Source of the DNA: Paragonimus westermani
Lineage: Eukaryota; Platyhelminthes; Trematoda; Plagiorchiida; Troglotrematidae
Assembly: GCA_008508345.1 (NCBI GenBank)
Contig: QNGE01000750.1
Span: 168,141 to 232,140 of the forward strand
Length of the DNA: 64,000 nt
Direction: 5' to 3'
Below are positions 1 to 11,700 of the stretch, piece after piece. Below the pieces are notes generated by a model that made no database searches, had not been told where the DNA came from, and was given only the letters and a program-made list of their open reading frames with translations. The position numbers and the translations under genes are program-made. Each line of letters opens with the position of its first letter. The first letter of the stretch is position 1.

Positions 1-3000
1 AGTTTTCCGCCCGCTCGCCATCCTGACGTACTCTAGTTTGCAATATACATAGCATTATTCGGGGTTAAAAACCGGCCTATTCGAACAAAGATTTTGAGTT
101 CTGGTCCGGTTTTATTCCCTAACGCCCTTGTAATAGTGCTTGTTAAATAAGCCTTTCACAAAACGTGTTTTACGAAACGTCCGACTAGATTGACATAAGG
201 CAGATACTACTGTCTTCAAACAGTCGATACCGTTTCTCTAGTACAATTCTTTTTTTATGTCAAGCTGTTGCTGGCCATATATCTAGCAGCTGATAATATT
301 TTGTTGGAAATATGCCGTTTGTTGACAAAACTAATTGTGTTCTACAGTTTTTCGTAAATAGCTCACTCCTACTTCAATAAAAGAAAAATGAAACTTTTTG
401 AATGAAGGCCATATACACTAAACTTTTTGAAACGAAATTATTTCTCCAAAGTATAAAGGTTGTCGTATTTGAAATAATGGAACTTTTTATAAAACATAAA
501 TGAAATGATTTCTGTGGAACAGAGCAAGGAGTATCAGTTTTATTGTGCGAAATATTCTATTCTTTTGCATGGAACCGTATGAAGAAAAACGCGATGTTCT
601 CCAACCCAATATACTTAAATTTCCTTATTCTGCGCACCATTGAAGTTTCAACTGGATAGTGCAAGCAAAGCTAATTAAGAAAGGTTCCAGTCCACTGAGA
701 TTATTATTCTCAAACGGTGCCTCTTGGAGCATGTGAAAAATAGTACGCCAACATTCCTTTCTGCTAAAGAGTAACCATTCACAGTCCACTGTTATACTTA
801 GGTTTTTTTTGCGGTGATTAATGCACCACCCAGCCCAATATTTTACACCGTTTAATATTCGGCGTTTTAGTGTTTTGCAGCTTTCCTTATCAAAATTAAA
901 GTTGTACGAGCGGCGCGAAACCAGCTAGCATTCTAACGAGGCGTAGCCTTTATCTAACCATGAGTAGTCTGGATGGAAATCATTCAGGTATGCTTCAGTT
1001 CGAAACCGCTAGGGAGTTGAACTTATCCTTTCTAGTGATCTTCCCCGGAGGGTCTAAACCTTCCACTTTTAAGCCGATGTGGGTTTACCATTCGCAACTA
1101 TTGTGAAACAAGTACGTTGGTTATCTTTATTTTTATGAACTTCCCACTTCACGTAAATAAACGAATTTCGGATAAGTGATGCATTTTAATTGCAAAAATG
1201 CGCGTATTTTATTCTCCATTTTTTTGGCGCAGAGAGCCATTTTTGCCTTTTTTTTAATGTGAATACGCAGTCACTTTATCACACTTAGCGGCCGAAGAAG
1301 GGCAGGTAGTCAACTCATCGCTCCAGCACACCAATGGGCAGCTAAATATCGCTCAAAGCTGGTTCTTGTAAGTTCACCGTTGGTGACAATTGTGTCTAGC
1401 TTGAGTCTACTGATGAATTGTTAATAAGCTGATCTTGGAGAGGCTCCAATACCAAGCAAGACCACGATAATTCCGAAGCTCTCAGCCACTGATTGAACCA
1501 ACGTTCACCGATTTCTTCCAAGTAAACCGGCTGAATACACTAGTTCAGTGCAAAAGTACCGCCAGTATCCTTGAAGTAAACACAGTCGAAAATGGTGGCA
1601 AGTGCCCAGGATCACAAACATTTAACAAGTTCAACAAAATATTCATTGTGTCACCATTTTTCTGAATAATCGGTAGTAGTAAATTCGGCGTAATAATTCT
1701 AAGTGGCGTCGTAGGTGTGATAATTTAAATGAGACAAACTGGTCGGAATTCGAGCCAGCACTTTTAAACTTGATAAGCACTTTGCCACCTCGGGTAGTCA
1801 GTGCGCTAGAATCTTTGATGGATTCCGTGACGCACAGTGGGTTGGGTGTGTAACTCAAACCAACTGTGAAATCTCTGACGTAATGCCATGAATTTGCAGC
1901 TCAACTGGGAGACCACTTGTCTCGTTTGGCCATGTTTATGCTTACGCCTACCGATGCCCAGAGTTTTCGCATGTGGGTCTAACCAAGACCTGAGGATTTT
2001 AACAAATGTTTCACAGTGAAATGTCAATCTCCTAGTAGGATGTGTGTTCGCTTCCTAATCTTACGATTTTAGTTTGTCTTCAATTTAGCTAACAACTACC
2101 AAACATGCTTAGGTCGTGTTGTCACAACCAAAAGTATTTTCATAGAAATGGATGCCTCCTGTAAGATTGCCTTCATTTAGTCAGATATCAAACGTATTCA
2201 TGGTGCCTGCCTTCTGCTCGACAACTACATATCAATTGCCCATTGGGACAATCTAGGGAATGCCAGTTCGCTTGAATCATGATTGTGGTGACCAGTGAAA
2301 CTCTCTAGGCATAAGTGTGAATGCCGTATTTTGCTTGAGATTGTCAGCAGTGCAGATTTGATGTGCACAATAAAACCGTGTGTTGATCTTAGTGCATTTG
2401 CACTGTCCCAAAATAAACTTACTTAACTGAACTTCGTATCTTCTTCGATTGAATGGAAATGACTCTTACACAACACTGCGTGCGTTTTTTAGTTTAATTG
2501 TCTAACCAAAACGCTATTATTGCACTGTTCACTGCAGTGGTAGTTGTTACTGACCGTAAACCGTAAACCACTGTTTATTCCCGCTTGAAAACACGTTAGA
2601 AGCGAAACACTTGAGAATAATTTTCAAGCATGCATGTTACAAATTTGAAGCAATGGTTATGTGATCCTAAGTCGTATAGTACCCATTCATTATTCATCGC
2701 CTGCTTTCATTCTAACAATCTTTTCCGCTCTGTCCTGTATTTAATGTGATGATCATCAACGTATTCATGTCAGTAAATTGTCACTGATTAATTTTTCCGG
2801 TTCCCGTCACCATTTCTCCGTAAAGAAAACACACGCACACTTCCGGCAGGCGCTTTCTTCCTCTCTTGCGATTAACCACCGGTCATTTGTTATTGCCAGT
2901 TGGTGAGCGTTAATTGGCTCTCCCGCACATGACGGGGCAAATAAATAGATGGGTTGGTATTTCTTTGCATGCAGCTGTTACGAATTTACCTCTTCACACT

Positions 3001-6000
3001 TACCAACTGGTCGTAACAAATAGTCTGGACTTCCTTTGCTTAATCTATCTGACTGGACTTTGATTCAGATAATGCTTCTTACATTTTGGTTTCGCTGTGC
3101 ACAGTAAATCGAATTAGGCAGATTTCCTGTCGGGTGAGTTACATCTTCACACTGCACATCCACAGCTGTTTGATTGTTCACATAACTATACATAATTGAA
3201 AGTGGCTTGATTATTGCTAGGTAATCATATTCACACGATATAGCTCCATATAATTATGTCAAAATTGTCGATATCTTGAAAATAAAATGATGATACGCAG
3301 CCCAAAAGACAATCAATTTGTAGACTATTTTATGATCGCGTCACAGGTTTATTTTGATATTTCTGTTTAACACTCCGCAGACAGTTATTATGCAGAAGTT
3401 ACCAGCTGTCCTCTGCTCCGTTGCAGCAGTTGCTGAATGACAGAAAAGCAAAGAATAACTCTTGGGTTTTCATGAGCATCACTATTTTGGCACATGTCAT
3501 GAGTGGGTTTTCAACGGCAGGTTAAAACTACACATGCCCCTGTTGATCAAATGCATATTCTGCATAGTTAATGATTGCTAAAAAGGCTGGTGTGCAGTCA
3601 AAGCTGTATCATTTTTAACATTGTCGGACAATTTTCCTGGCAGTTAAGCAGGGTCGAATTATACCAAACTACTTGTCAAAGGAAACATAATGACAAGATC
3701 CCAGTGGATTTTCAGCAAATAGTCTATATACGACCACTATGAGATTATATGGTCACGAGTGTGACAACAATGAGATTTGATCGCTGATTCGTCCCACTAC
3801 AAATAAAAACACCGCATCTGAACTTTCTCCGTGTTAGGGTGAAATATATCTCCTTCCAAGAAAATGTTGAACTTCGGTTTCGGTAAACTCTGATCACAGT
3901 CACAACTATCTCATTAGGTGTGGTCACAATATTTTTGGTGAAAGTTGGTGAACAATAAAGCCTTTAATTTGATTAGGACAGTAGGTTGCTCGTGGGCTAT
4001 CAACAGAATGGTAAGTGACTTCTGAAGCCTAGATGGAGTCCTTCTTTTCACCTTAAAATATCAAAACATAATACCTCGTAGAGCAGATCGATGGTGCATT
4101 TTCCGTCTTCCTTAGAAGTTTCTGAAATATATTTGAAGTCCACGTCCACCCCTGCATTCCTAGCTTAACAGGCGACCTACCAAATCAGAGTTGCCCATTT
4201 TCAAGTTGAACATCACTCACACTTGATCGCAGCCTTCTCATTCAGATAGAATTTGCAGCTAGCCTCTTTCGAAAAGAAGCATTGGACTCGTCAACTTTCC
4301 TCTATCCTGTGAAACAAAACTATTCGAGCCACACAAAGTGAGTCACTCTGAGTTTGGAGTGTGTTTTTTAACACGCTTCCGCCAACGACAAAACCGACTA
4401 CTTAAAAACGGTTGAAGTTGGATAACACAACAAGTGACTGTCATTCCATTCAAATCTACCTTATCGGCTTCTAAGAAAACGTTCTGAACTTCAAACAACC
4501 TATGACTTCAGCCTTTATGCTTAAAGCATGCAAGGCAGTGATCAATGCCATTTGATTATTGGCTCGAAATACGAACCACTATACTGCATTCGAGCGGTAT
4601 GCATGATAGTAAAATCTCACTAGCAGTGATCCTGTCAGTCACTAGTAAAACGTTACCTAACAACTCATTCCCAGTGATTCTGAACGTCACTGACGAAAAG
4701 GGACATACTTTGCGAACAGATGACAACTTGGCTAATTGCAAAAATTCGTCAGATTTTATGTAACGTGACTTACCATAGGATTACACAGGTTGGGGCCGGC
4801 AAAAGCTTCCTTTGTTCCCTTATTTACAGAAGTGCCACATTATAGTGCAACGATTTTTCCAGCAGCATTAATCACGGAATTCATCATGATCCGGCGTTGC
4901 AGCAGAATGGAGGGATTGTTAGCCCAGATGCTGTTTTCTCCTCCAGCTTGGGACAGTGTGTGTCGAGTGCAAACTAAGTCACCGAACTCTAGTGACTAGA
5001 AGTTCCTCTTGCAAAGTGACACTTCCATATAACATGCCTGCGTTAACAATGTAGGCTGTCAGTGTGATGCGCCGTAAAGGGACGAAGTAGGATCATGTTT
5101 CACACTCACTGTTTTCATCACACAGTGTCTTCCATTGCATGCCAACATCCTACCTGTGCATCCAGGGACTACCTATCGCAAACACTGACAATTGCTTGTA
5201 GTACATAAGCAATCGCGCCCTTGGATCACATGAGAGAGCATTGCGGTCTGGTGAGATAATGAGAGAAACTCTCAAGTAGTTTTGAGGAGACTATCATTTT
5301 ATGAATTCTTCTGTTTTGAACGATAGACAAGGGAACCCTTTTGCTTCATTGTATGTTCTACTAGTAACAGTTGCGTTTCTCAGTGGCAACTTTCTCGAGT
5401 GCTGTCCAACTGAAAGTGCTCAAAGTTTTCCACCGAAATTCTTTCGTCAAAACACCACCTGATAGACTTTAAGGAATCAGTACTTTATTTCCGACTGAGG
5501 AGTGACAAATATGATTTCATCGATTTGGCTACGGATTCGCTTATTGTTCATTTTCGACTATGTGGTATCCACACGATCACGTTAACTGTTCGGTGGGGTA
5601 CGCATACCTCACACTAAAAAGTTCCCAAGCCTCAAAACCAACTCATGTCAGCGATGGAGATAAAACATGCAATAATGAACGATGGCGTTACTAAAGGGCA
5701 GGAAGTGTTCAAAGAAGATTAGTCCATTCGAACTCTCATATTGACTTCGTTGCAGTAAAAGTGACATAAAGAAGTTTGTGAATTCGAACCACAACTGTAT
5801 CGTTCGCATGCCTCCGCCCTCCCGCGTTCTATTTGACAGTATGGGATGCAATGAAAACGTGATATGTTCCTAATGTCTATAGAGAACTGAATCGAGTCGA
5901 AATGGGTGTTTTTAACCGTAAACCTCATTCAGAACGATGTTCTAATGGGAATTGTTCAGGAACGTTTGCTTAAGTGAGCGATGTTACGGACAGAGTGACT

Positions 6001-7268
6001 TATTGACTGATTATTTGGTTTAGAGGTTCAAAGGCCACTAAGAGAAAGCTTTCTGACACAGCCTGACAGTGGATATACGCTAATAGGACACATGGCCTCC
6101 ATTACTGAGGAATGATTGACAGAAAGGTGTTTGTGGGTGAAGAATAACTCATTTAATAATTAAACAAGCCGACTACAGAAATGAAATCGGTGTGTAGTGT
6201 CATGAAATTTCTCACAATTTGAAAAACCTGAATGTACTTAATGTACAATATGTAAAATTTCGCAATAAACCGCATACAAGGCCAGAACCCTGTGTGTGTC
6301 TGTTGAAAATGGTACTTTAGATGTGGAACAGTTTCGAAAAATCTAGACTGCAACACGTATTCAGACTAATGGCATGACAGCATTATATTGTAGACGAACG
6401 TAGAATGAGTTGAGAGTTTAATGCCGAATTAATGGTCACATCACCGTTCTACCGCACCCAGTACCTCTGTACGTCAGCAGGAACGAAATTAAACCCAACA
6501 CTCTCGTAAAACGCTAGAAGACCAGTGAAAGTCCAAATAACTAACTAGTAAACCTCTCTAAAACAACAACAGTACTGTTTTATGCAAAGATGGACTGAGA
6601 GCTTTCGTATTTAATATTCCTTATCGTTACATCTCCCTGCTTTGTTCCACGTGTGAATTCCCCGCTCAAAGTTTTGTAAAATATTGAGTCTGCTTCGTTG
6701 GTCGCAAAGCACGTCCACAAGTGAAAACAAACAAGAATCACTGTGTGGATTTCACAGACCTCCGATATTTCGAAACCGATCCAGCATTTTTCACATTGAG
6801 AACTTGAATTTTACCTGATCATTCTTCAATTTGTCTACTGGTGGTGAATTTGCGAAGTGCTCTGAAAGTGGAAGAGTAACCTTACTACATCCATCCGTTA
6901 TTTAATTAAACTTTTCTAGGAGTTTTCGCATGTGAACTCAACGAGCATCTCAGAATAATTTTGGATGGCGTTAATACTATATGAATATATCAACGGCCCG
7001 TTAATTATTTCGGGCTACCTCATCGGCGTTTGCCGTCAGATTATTCATAAAACTGAGGAAACACAAAGAAAGTTATCCGACTTTTTCAGAGCAGGGGTTA
7101 TCATACAACGCCTGACAATATGCTGTCTAATGTTCAGAAGAAAACTTTTGACGTGTATCTCCGAATAAGTAGTAAGACACATGAGGAAAAATGTACTCTG
7201 CATGAACGGAGATTGAAGCCACCGTACCTTGGAATGAGTTCGTAGATAAAACTTTTGAACCAACTCGA
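1..7268. other. no recognisable gene
   Basis: AT-rich sequence in which every open frame is short and unrecognised, as expected by chance. The only item I can point to is a 40-bp dispersed repeat at 4197-4236, listed separately. No RNA gene, long inverted repeat or transposon coding piece was seen. Confidence 0.6.
4197..4236 (+). repeat. dispersed repeat, copy A
   Basis: This 40-bp segment matches the last 40 bases of the window (63961-64000) with 4 mismatches and no indels, by direct comparison. The second copy is cut off by the window end, so the true repeat is probably longer. The sequence right of copy A (to about 4300) may belong to the same element. Family unknown. Confidence 0.7.
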
Positions 7269-7462
7269 ACATTTGATCTATTTTTCATCTCCAAATTTAC
7301 TTCCATACCTGCGATAAATAAGAAGACCTTCAAGTTTTGCCGTTTTTATTTCTAAGATTTATCCGGCACCAATTATATCTCACGACCATTGGCTAAGCCT
7401 GGGAATTTTACGTGGAAGCCGAGTGCAAATTTGCTTTGATGGCAGCTATATCTTCCGCAAAA
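7269..7462 (+). repeat. direct repeat, left copy (194 bp)
   Basis: The segment recurs at 8072-8265 with a constant offset of 803 bp, no indels and about five or six substitutions (about 97% identity). It has no convincing coding frame. The right copy stops exactly at the N gap, while this copy continues into ordinary sequence. Either a tandem duplication of about 0.8 kb has occurred, or the assembler placed two allelic or repeat copies next to a gap it could not close. Confidence 0.85.
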
Positions 7463-8071
7463 TCTTTACGATTATTACGTTAATGCAGAATATGTATCGA
7501 TCAAGTTAGATATACCAATACCTTAACTAGATTCAATAAGTTTAACTCGTGAAACTAGTCTACCGCAGCCGTATACCGTGATCACATGAATCTGTGAAAT
7601 GTTGGTAGTGAACCGTGGGTAGCCAACCATCGACTTAGAGGTAATTATCATTTTCTCACTGAAAATCTGCCTCAAATCTTTCCTTCCATTTCCCCAGTTT
7701 CTAATCTTCACCTGTGTACATATATTAAGTAGTTCAGTAGCTCCGCGCTGTGAAAGTTGAAGTGGATAATGCAAATTTGAACAGTAATTGTCTGGTGGTT
7801 AGATTCACCAGGGACACGCTACCGGTTTCGTGGTTGTGACCACATGTCGGGTATGCTTGCCAGGTAAACTTTGATCATAAATCCCACCAATAAAACGGTG
7901 GAAGCTATATTTCATCATCATCATCATAGACAGCAATACATCAGTGGTTAACACTAATGCTTAACTGCCACACAACCATGAAGAAAAGCAAACCCTATAT
8001 AAGAAGAGAGAAGGAAAAAGAAAGGGACGGGAAGGGACCTAACAACCGAAAATGACTACGTCCATATTCAA
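7463..8071. other. spacer between the two direct-repeat copies; possible LINE 3' tail
   Basis: No gene is recognised. The right part holds a (CAT)5 run at 7913-7927 and a purine-rich tract at 8001-8037 (27 uninterrupted purines, one C, nine more purines). Read on the minus strand these are a pyrimidine-rich stretch followed by (ATG/TGA) triplets. RTE-type LINEs often end in short tandem repeats, and the reverse-transcriptase fragment at 8489-8734 has the same strand and the right order. It is therefore plausible, though unproven, that 7913-8040 is the 3' untranslated end of that element. Confidence 0.35.
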
Positions 8072-8265
8072 ACATTTGGTCTATTTTTCATCTCCAAATT
8101 TACTTCCATACCTGCGTTAAATGAGAATACCTTCAAGTTTTGCCGTTTTTATTTCTAAGATTTATCCGGCACCAATTAAATCTCACGACCATTGGCTAAG
8201 CCTGGGAATTTTACGTGGAAGCCGAGTGCAAATTTGCTTTGATGGCAGCTATATCTTCCGCAAAA
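8072..8265 (+). repeat. direct repeat, right copy (194 bp)
   Basis: This is the second copy of 7269-7462, about 97% identical, ending at the first N of the gap. Substitutions lie near the start (GATC versus GGTC), in the stretch after the TACCTGCG box and in the ATTATATC/ATTAAATC box. Because it ends exactly at the gap, its true right boundary is unknown. Confidence 0.85.
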
Positions 8266-8488
8266 NNNNNNNNNNNNNNNNNNNNNNNNNNNNNNNNNNN
8301 NNNNNNNNNNNNNNNNNNNNNNNNNNNNNNNNNNNNNNNNNNNNNNNNNNNNNNNNNNNNNNNNNNNNNNNNNNNNNNNNNNNNNNNNNNNNNNNNNNNN
8401 NNNNNNNNNNNNNNNNNNNNNNNNNNNNNNNNNNNNNNNNNNNNNNNNNNNNNNNNNNNNNNNNNNNNNNNNNNNNNNNNNNNNNNNN
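8266..8488. other. assembly gap (223 N)
   Basis: Run of 223 N between a duplicated segment on the left and a LINE reverse-transcriptase fragment on the right. The placement suggests that repeats broke the assembly here. Confidence 0.99.
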
Positions 8489-8734
8489 CAAGTTAGCGAA
8501 TACCGCCCTAGCCTTAGAGATACGCGCTTCTATTTCATTCCCTACACCTCCACCGCTGCTGACGCAGCTTCCCAGGTATACAAACCGGTCAACAACCTCT
8601 ATGACTACATCATCTAACATCAAATCTACGTGGTCACAGCAATCCTGCAGAAGCACTTTGCATTTTGAGGCTACAAAGCGCATTCCGAAGTATTTTGCCT
8701 CAAACGCGGTGACGTCTGCAACCCAGTCCTGATG
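8489..8734 (-). mobile_element. RTE-like LINE reverse transcriptase fragment
   Basis: The minus-strand frame is open from 8734 to the gap (82 codons) and carries the block that follows the catalytic palm of RTE-like reverse transcriptases: GMRF-x-x-SKCKVLLQD, then VDRFVYLGS, then a Gly-rich GGGVGNEIEARISKARA-x-FANL stretch. This order and spacing is that of the common endonuclease/reverse-transcriptase LINEs of flukes and tapeworms, which copy themselves by target-primed reverse transcription. A stop (8735-8737) closes the frame upstream, so the catalytic RT core and the endonuclease are missing in this frame. The 3' side runs into the N gap, with the 3' end probably to the left. It is a truncated, non-autonomous remnant. 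I am confident of the family and less so of the exact clade. Confidence 0.9.
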
Positions 8735-8740
8735 TCAGCA

Positions 8741-11700
8741 GCACTAGTTGGAACTGGGAAAAGGCGCATTATTCCACAGACTCCAAGACGACGGATTTTG
8801 ATTACCAATTACACAGAACTTAGGTTACCTTGCGAAACTATAATGTCATCTGAAGGACTGAGAGATTTTGCACAGTTCCGGTTAGTGCTCTCAACATGAG
8901 CGCCGATCAATGGACTTCATTAGGTCTGAGATAAACAATACAAATTGGTTACAAACTACTTGTTTACGAAATTTTTCTAATTGATTAGCAACCTCTCATG
9001 AGTTTGGTTACTTCGTAAAATATTCACATTGTGGTCAGCCCTCAACGTGTTGCAGAAAACTATCACTAGCTTGTTGCATCCATGAGATACGAATGGCTTC
9101 GCTTTATTTTAATCTATCTAGTCAGCTTTTACCGAGATACTACGGAACCTATAGACACAAAATAGTTCGCGCCTAGTTTTATAGGATGGAAATTCAGTTA
9201 GGCAGAAATGAACGTGTCTTTTAATAAGAATATCAAAATCATGACTTACCGAGAAAAAGCTTTGTCAGTGCTATAACTTAACAACAGAACCTGAGGTGTG
9301 CACCATAGTCAGAGTTTCAGCAAAGACTTCTCATTCATTCAACTAGCGTTTTACCGCAGTTCAGAGCGTGTAGTACGGTGTATTGTGTTAAATAACTGGA
9401 CACTTGACGGACCTGATCCTCGCATATGTTCATTAACGGGTTTACGTTTTTCTACAATCGGATATTTGTTCGCATTCTTATCAGAAACTGATTGAAAATG
9501 TTTATATTTTACGATTAATTACACCAACTTACTTTGAGGGAAGTGTTATGACAGACCTGAGATGAACTTAATTTTCATAGAAAGCTTGAGAAAACGCAAT
9601 CCAGTTTTTCTATTTCTGAGATGAGTATAAGAAAATTTCCTAGGGTGTTAACATGTAGATTAATGACTTTGGAGTGCTGACTATCATGCACTGACTACCA
9701 TCAGGAATTTGGAGCTTATTTAACAACTTCAGTTGCGTGCCAGTGACATGAAATATACTTATTGTGGAGATGTTTAAAGAAACCTGTCTACCAATATTTG
9801 AAACAAATGATCGTGCTAAGTTAAGCGTTTCTACCAAAAGCTTCTATGCAGCTAAAGGTGCAGGTGAGACAGACTATGAGAACAACCACAAAAATATCAA
9901 CCTATTTCTGAAAAAGTTCAGAGAAAACCTTCTAATCGGTTTACGCAAATTAAAGGCGTAGTTCATTTGCACAGAATGGAAATTTTTTTTAAAAAAAACG
10001 ACTGAACCGTACGAATTGAATCATATCCTACCGCTATCTGGTAACTGAGTATTACTTGTTGCTTGCTATGTAGATTCTTCTGTGTGTGTGACGTAATGGA
10101 AATATACGGCAGTAACAAACGGGAAGTACTTCCACCGAATTAGGATGTAAGACGGACGCAGAATTAAACACGATGGTGAGTGTTGAGCCAAAAATCTTTC
10201 GTCAGTAACATCGTTGAGTATCTGGGAGTGTTCTGTCCATCTTGTCGCATCTCTAAACGACAGAACCATAGAGGCCGATTTCCTATCCACTGTGTAAAGT
10301 TCAAAATATTTATTGTTGGCTATCGTTCTTTAGTGGGTGAAAGATTAGGAACGTCCGCTTTTTCGAAATACACAGTGTAGAAATTCTGGTTACTCATTAA
10401 CATGATTTTGCAATTCAGTTCGTAATACTTATTTTCGATGAAAAAATGTGAGGATTGTCCACAGTTATCAGCCCTGGTATAACAGAGGTGCACATTGCTT
10501 TCTATAGGATAAAATATACAAGGAGAAAGCAGAATATATTAGAAGGTTATGTATTCTTGGAAATCAGGTCAAAATTACTAGTGTTGACAATGGTCATGTC
10601 GAGTTGCGTGGAACCTTCATTCTTACTTCTCAGCCGCTGTACCACATTTAACATAACCGAGGTGATTCCTGTCAAAGTCAATCTGCTGGACGAATTTTTG
10701 AATGATCGCACCCAAATTTCGTTTTGAAAAGTCAGCGATCAAGTGGTACTGGTCAATCCTTCCTGATATAGTCCTCCAATAAGCAGGATCCAAATGGTAT
10801 AGAGACAACCGTACGCCAATCATCTTAATTCTTCTAACGTGACTGTATGCGTACTTCACGTTTTGTTTGGGCGCAGTTTTCAGAAACCCTGAAAGTCAGT
10901 CGGATGGAATACAGTTACCACGCCTGGTTACAATATGTCCATCCTCATCAACTTTATGATTCGGTGTTAGCGAAATTTGCTGGTGATACAGCTTATCAAA
11001 GTGGCCATGGAATCAACTTATTGTGCACTGACTGGACGAAGGAAGAGTTCAACAGGGTGACTATGATGGTAGGCCTCGGAAGATTTTGTAAGAACTGAAT
11101 TCCCTAACCCAAATGTCTAGCCTACTTCTATGATGAGGTAAATCTTAACTCAAATAAAAAATGAATTTCGCCACGGAAAACCTTAGTCAACACCCTGCAC
11201 GGATACTGTTTATCCTAGATCATGATCTGTGGTTGTAACGACTGAGGCTTTTTAGTTTGCAATCTGCTATTGATTCCTTGGTATTGAAACCTCTAAAATT
11301 TGTCCTCGATATATATCGTGAATTTAGTAATGAACGAAAAGCGTGCAAAAATACAATCCTACAGGTAGCATAGTAAGCAAGTCACATAATTCTAAATTTA
11401 CATGTGGTCAAACACGACTGTTTGGTTAATCCGGTGTACGAAGTCACACGTCTAGATTTGTTCGAGGGTTGGTTACTAGTGGCCGATCTGAGTAGTGTCT
11501 TTACCTACACTTTACTTCCACAAAATGTGTGCAATACGGCCATTTCCGTACCAACCAGACGCAGGTTTCGTAGGCGGTAATATTACTTTTCATTGCAGCA
11601 AGGCACCAGAAGTGTGGTGAGTACATTTAAGAAACCAAGCTCCCATATTTGTTGTATATTTACGTAACATGAGTGGGTCGTATATTTGCTTAAAAATACA

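Noticed and set aside
7269..8265. The 194-bp repeats as target-site duplications of an inserted element
   Set aside because: Target-site duplications are normally a few to a few tens of bp; 194 bp is far too long.
8121..8732. 203-codon plus-strand frame across the gap
   Set aside because: Most of it is N, and the rest is the complement of the LINE reverse transcriptase.
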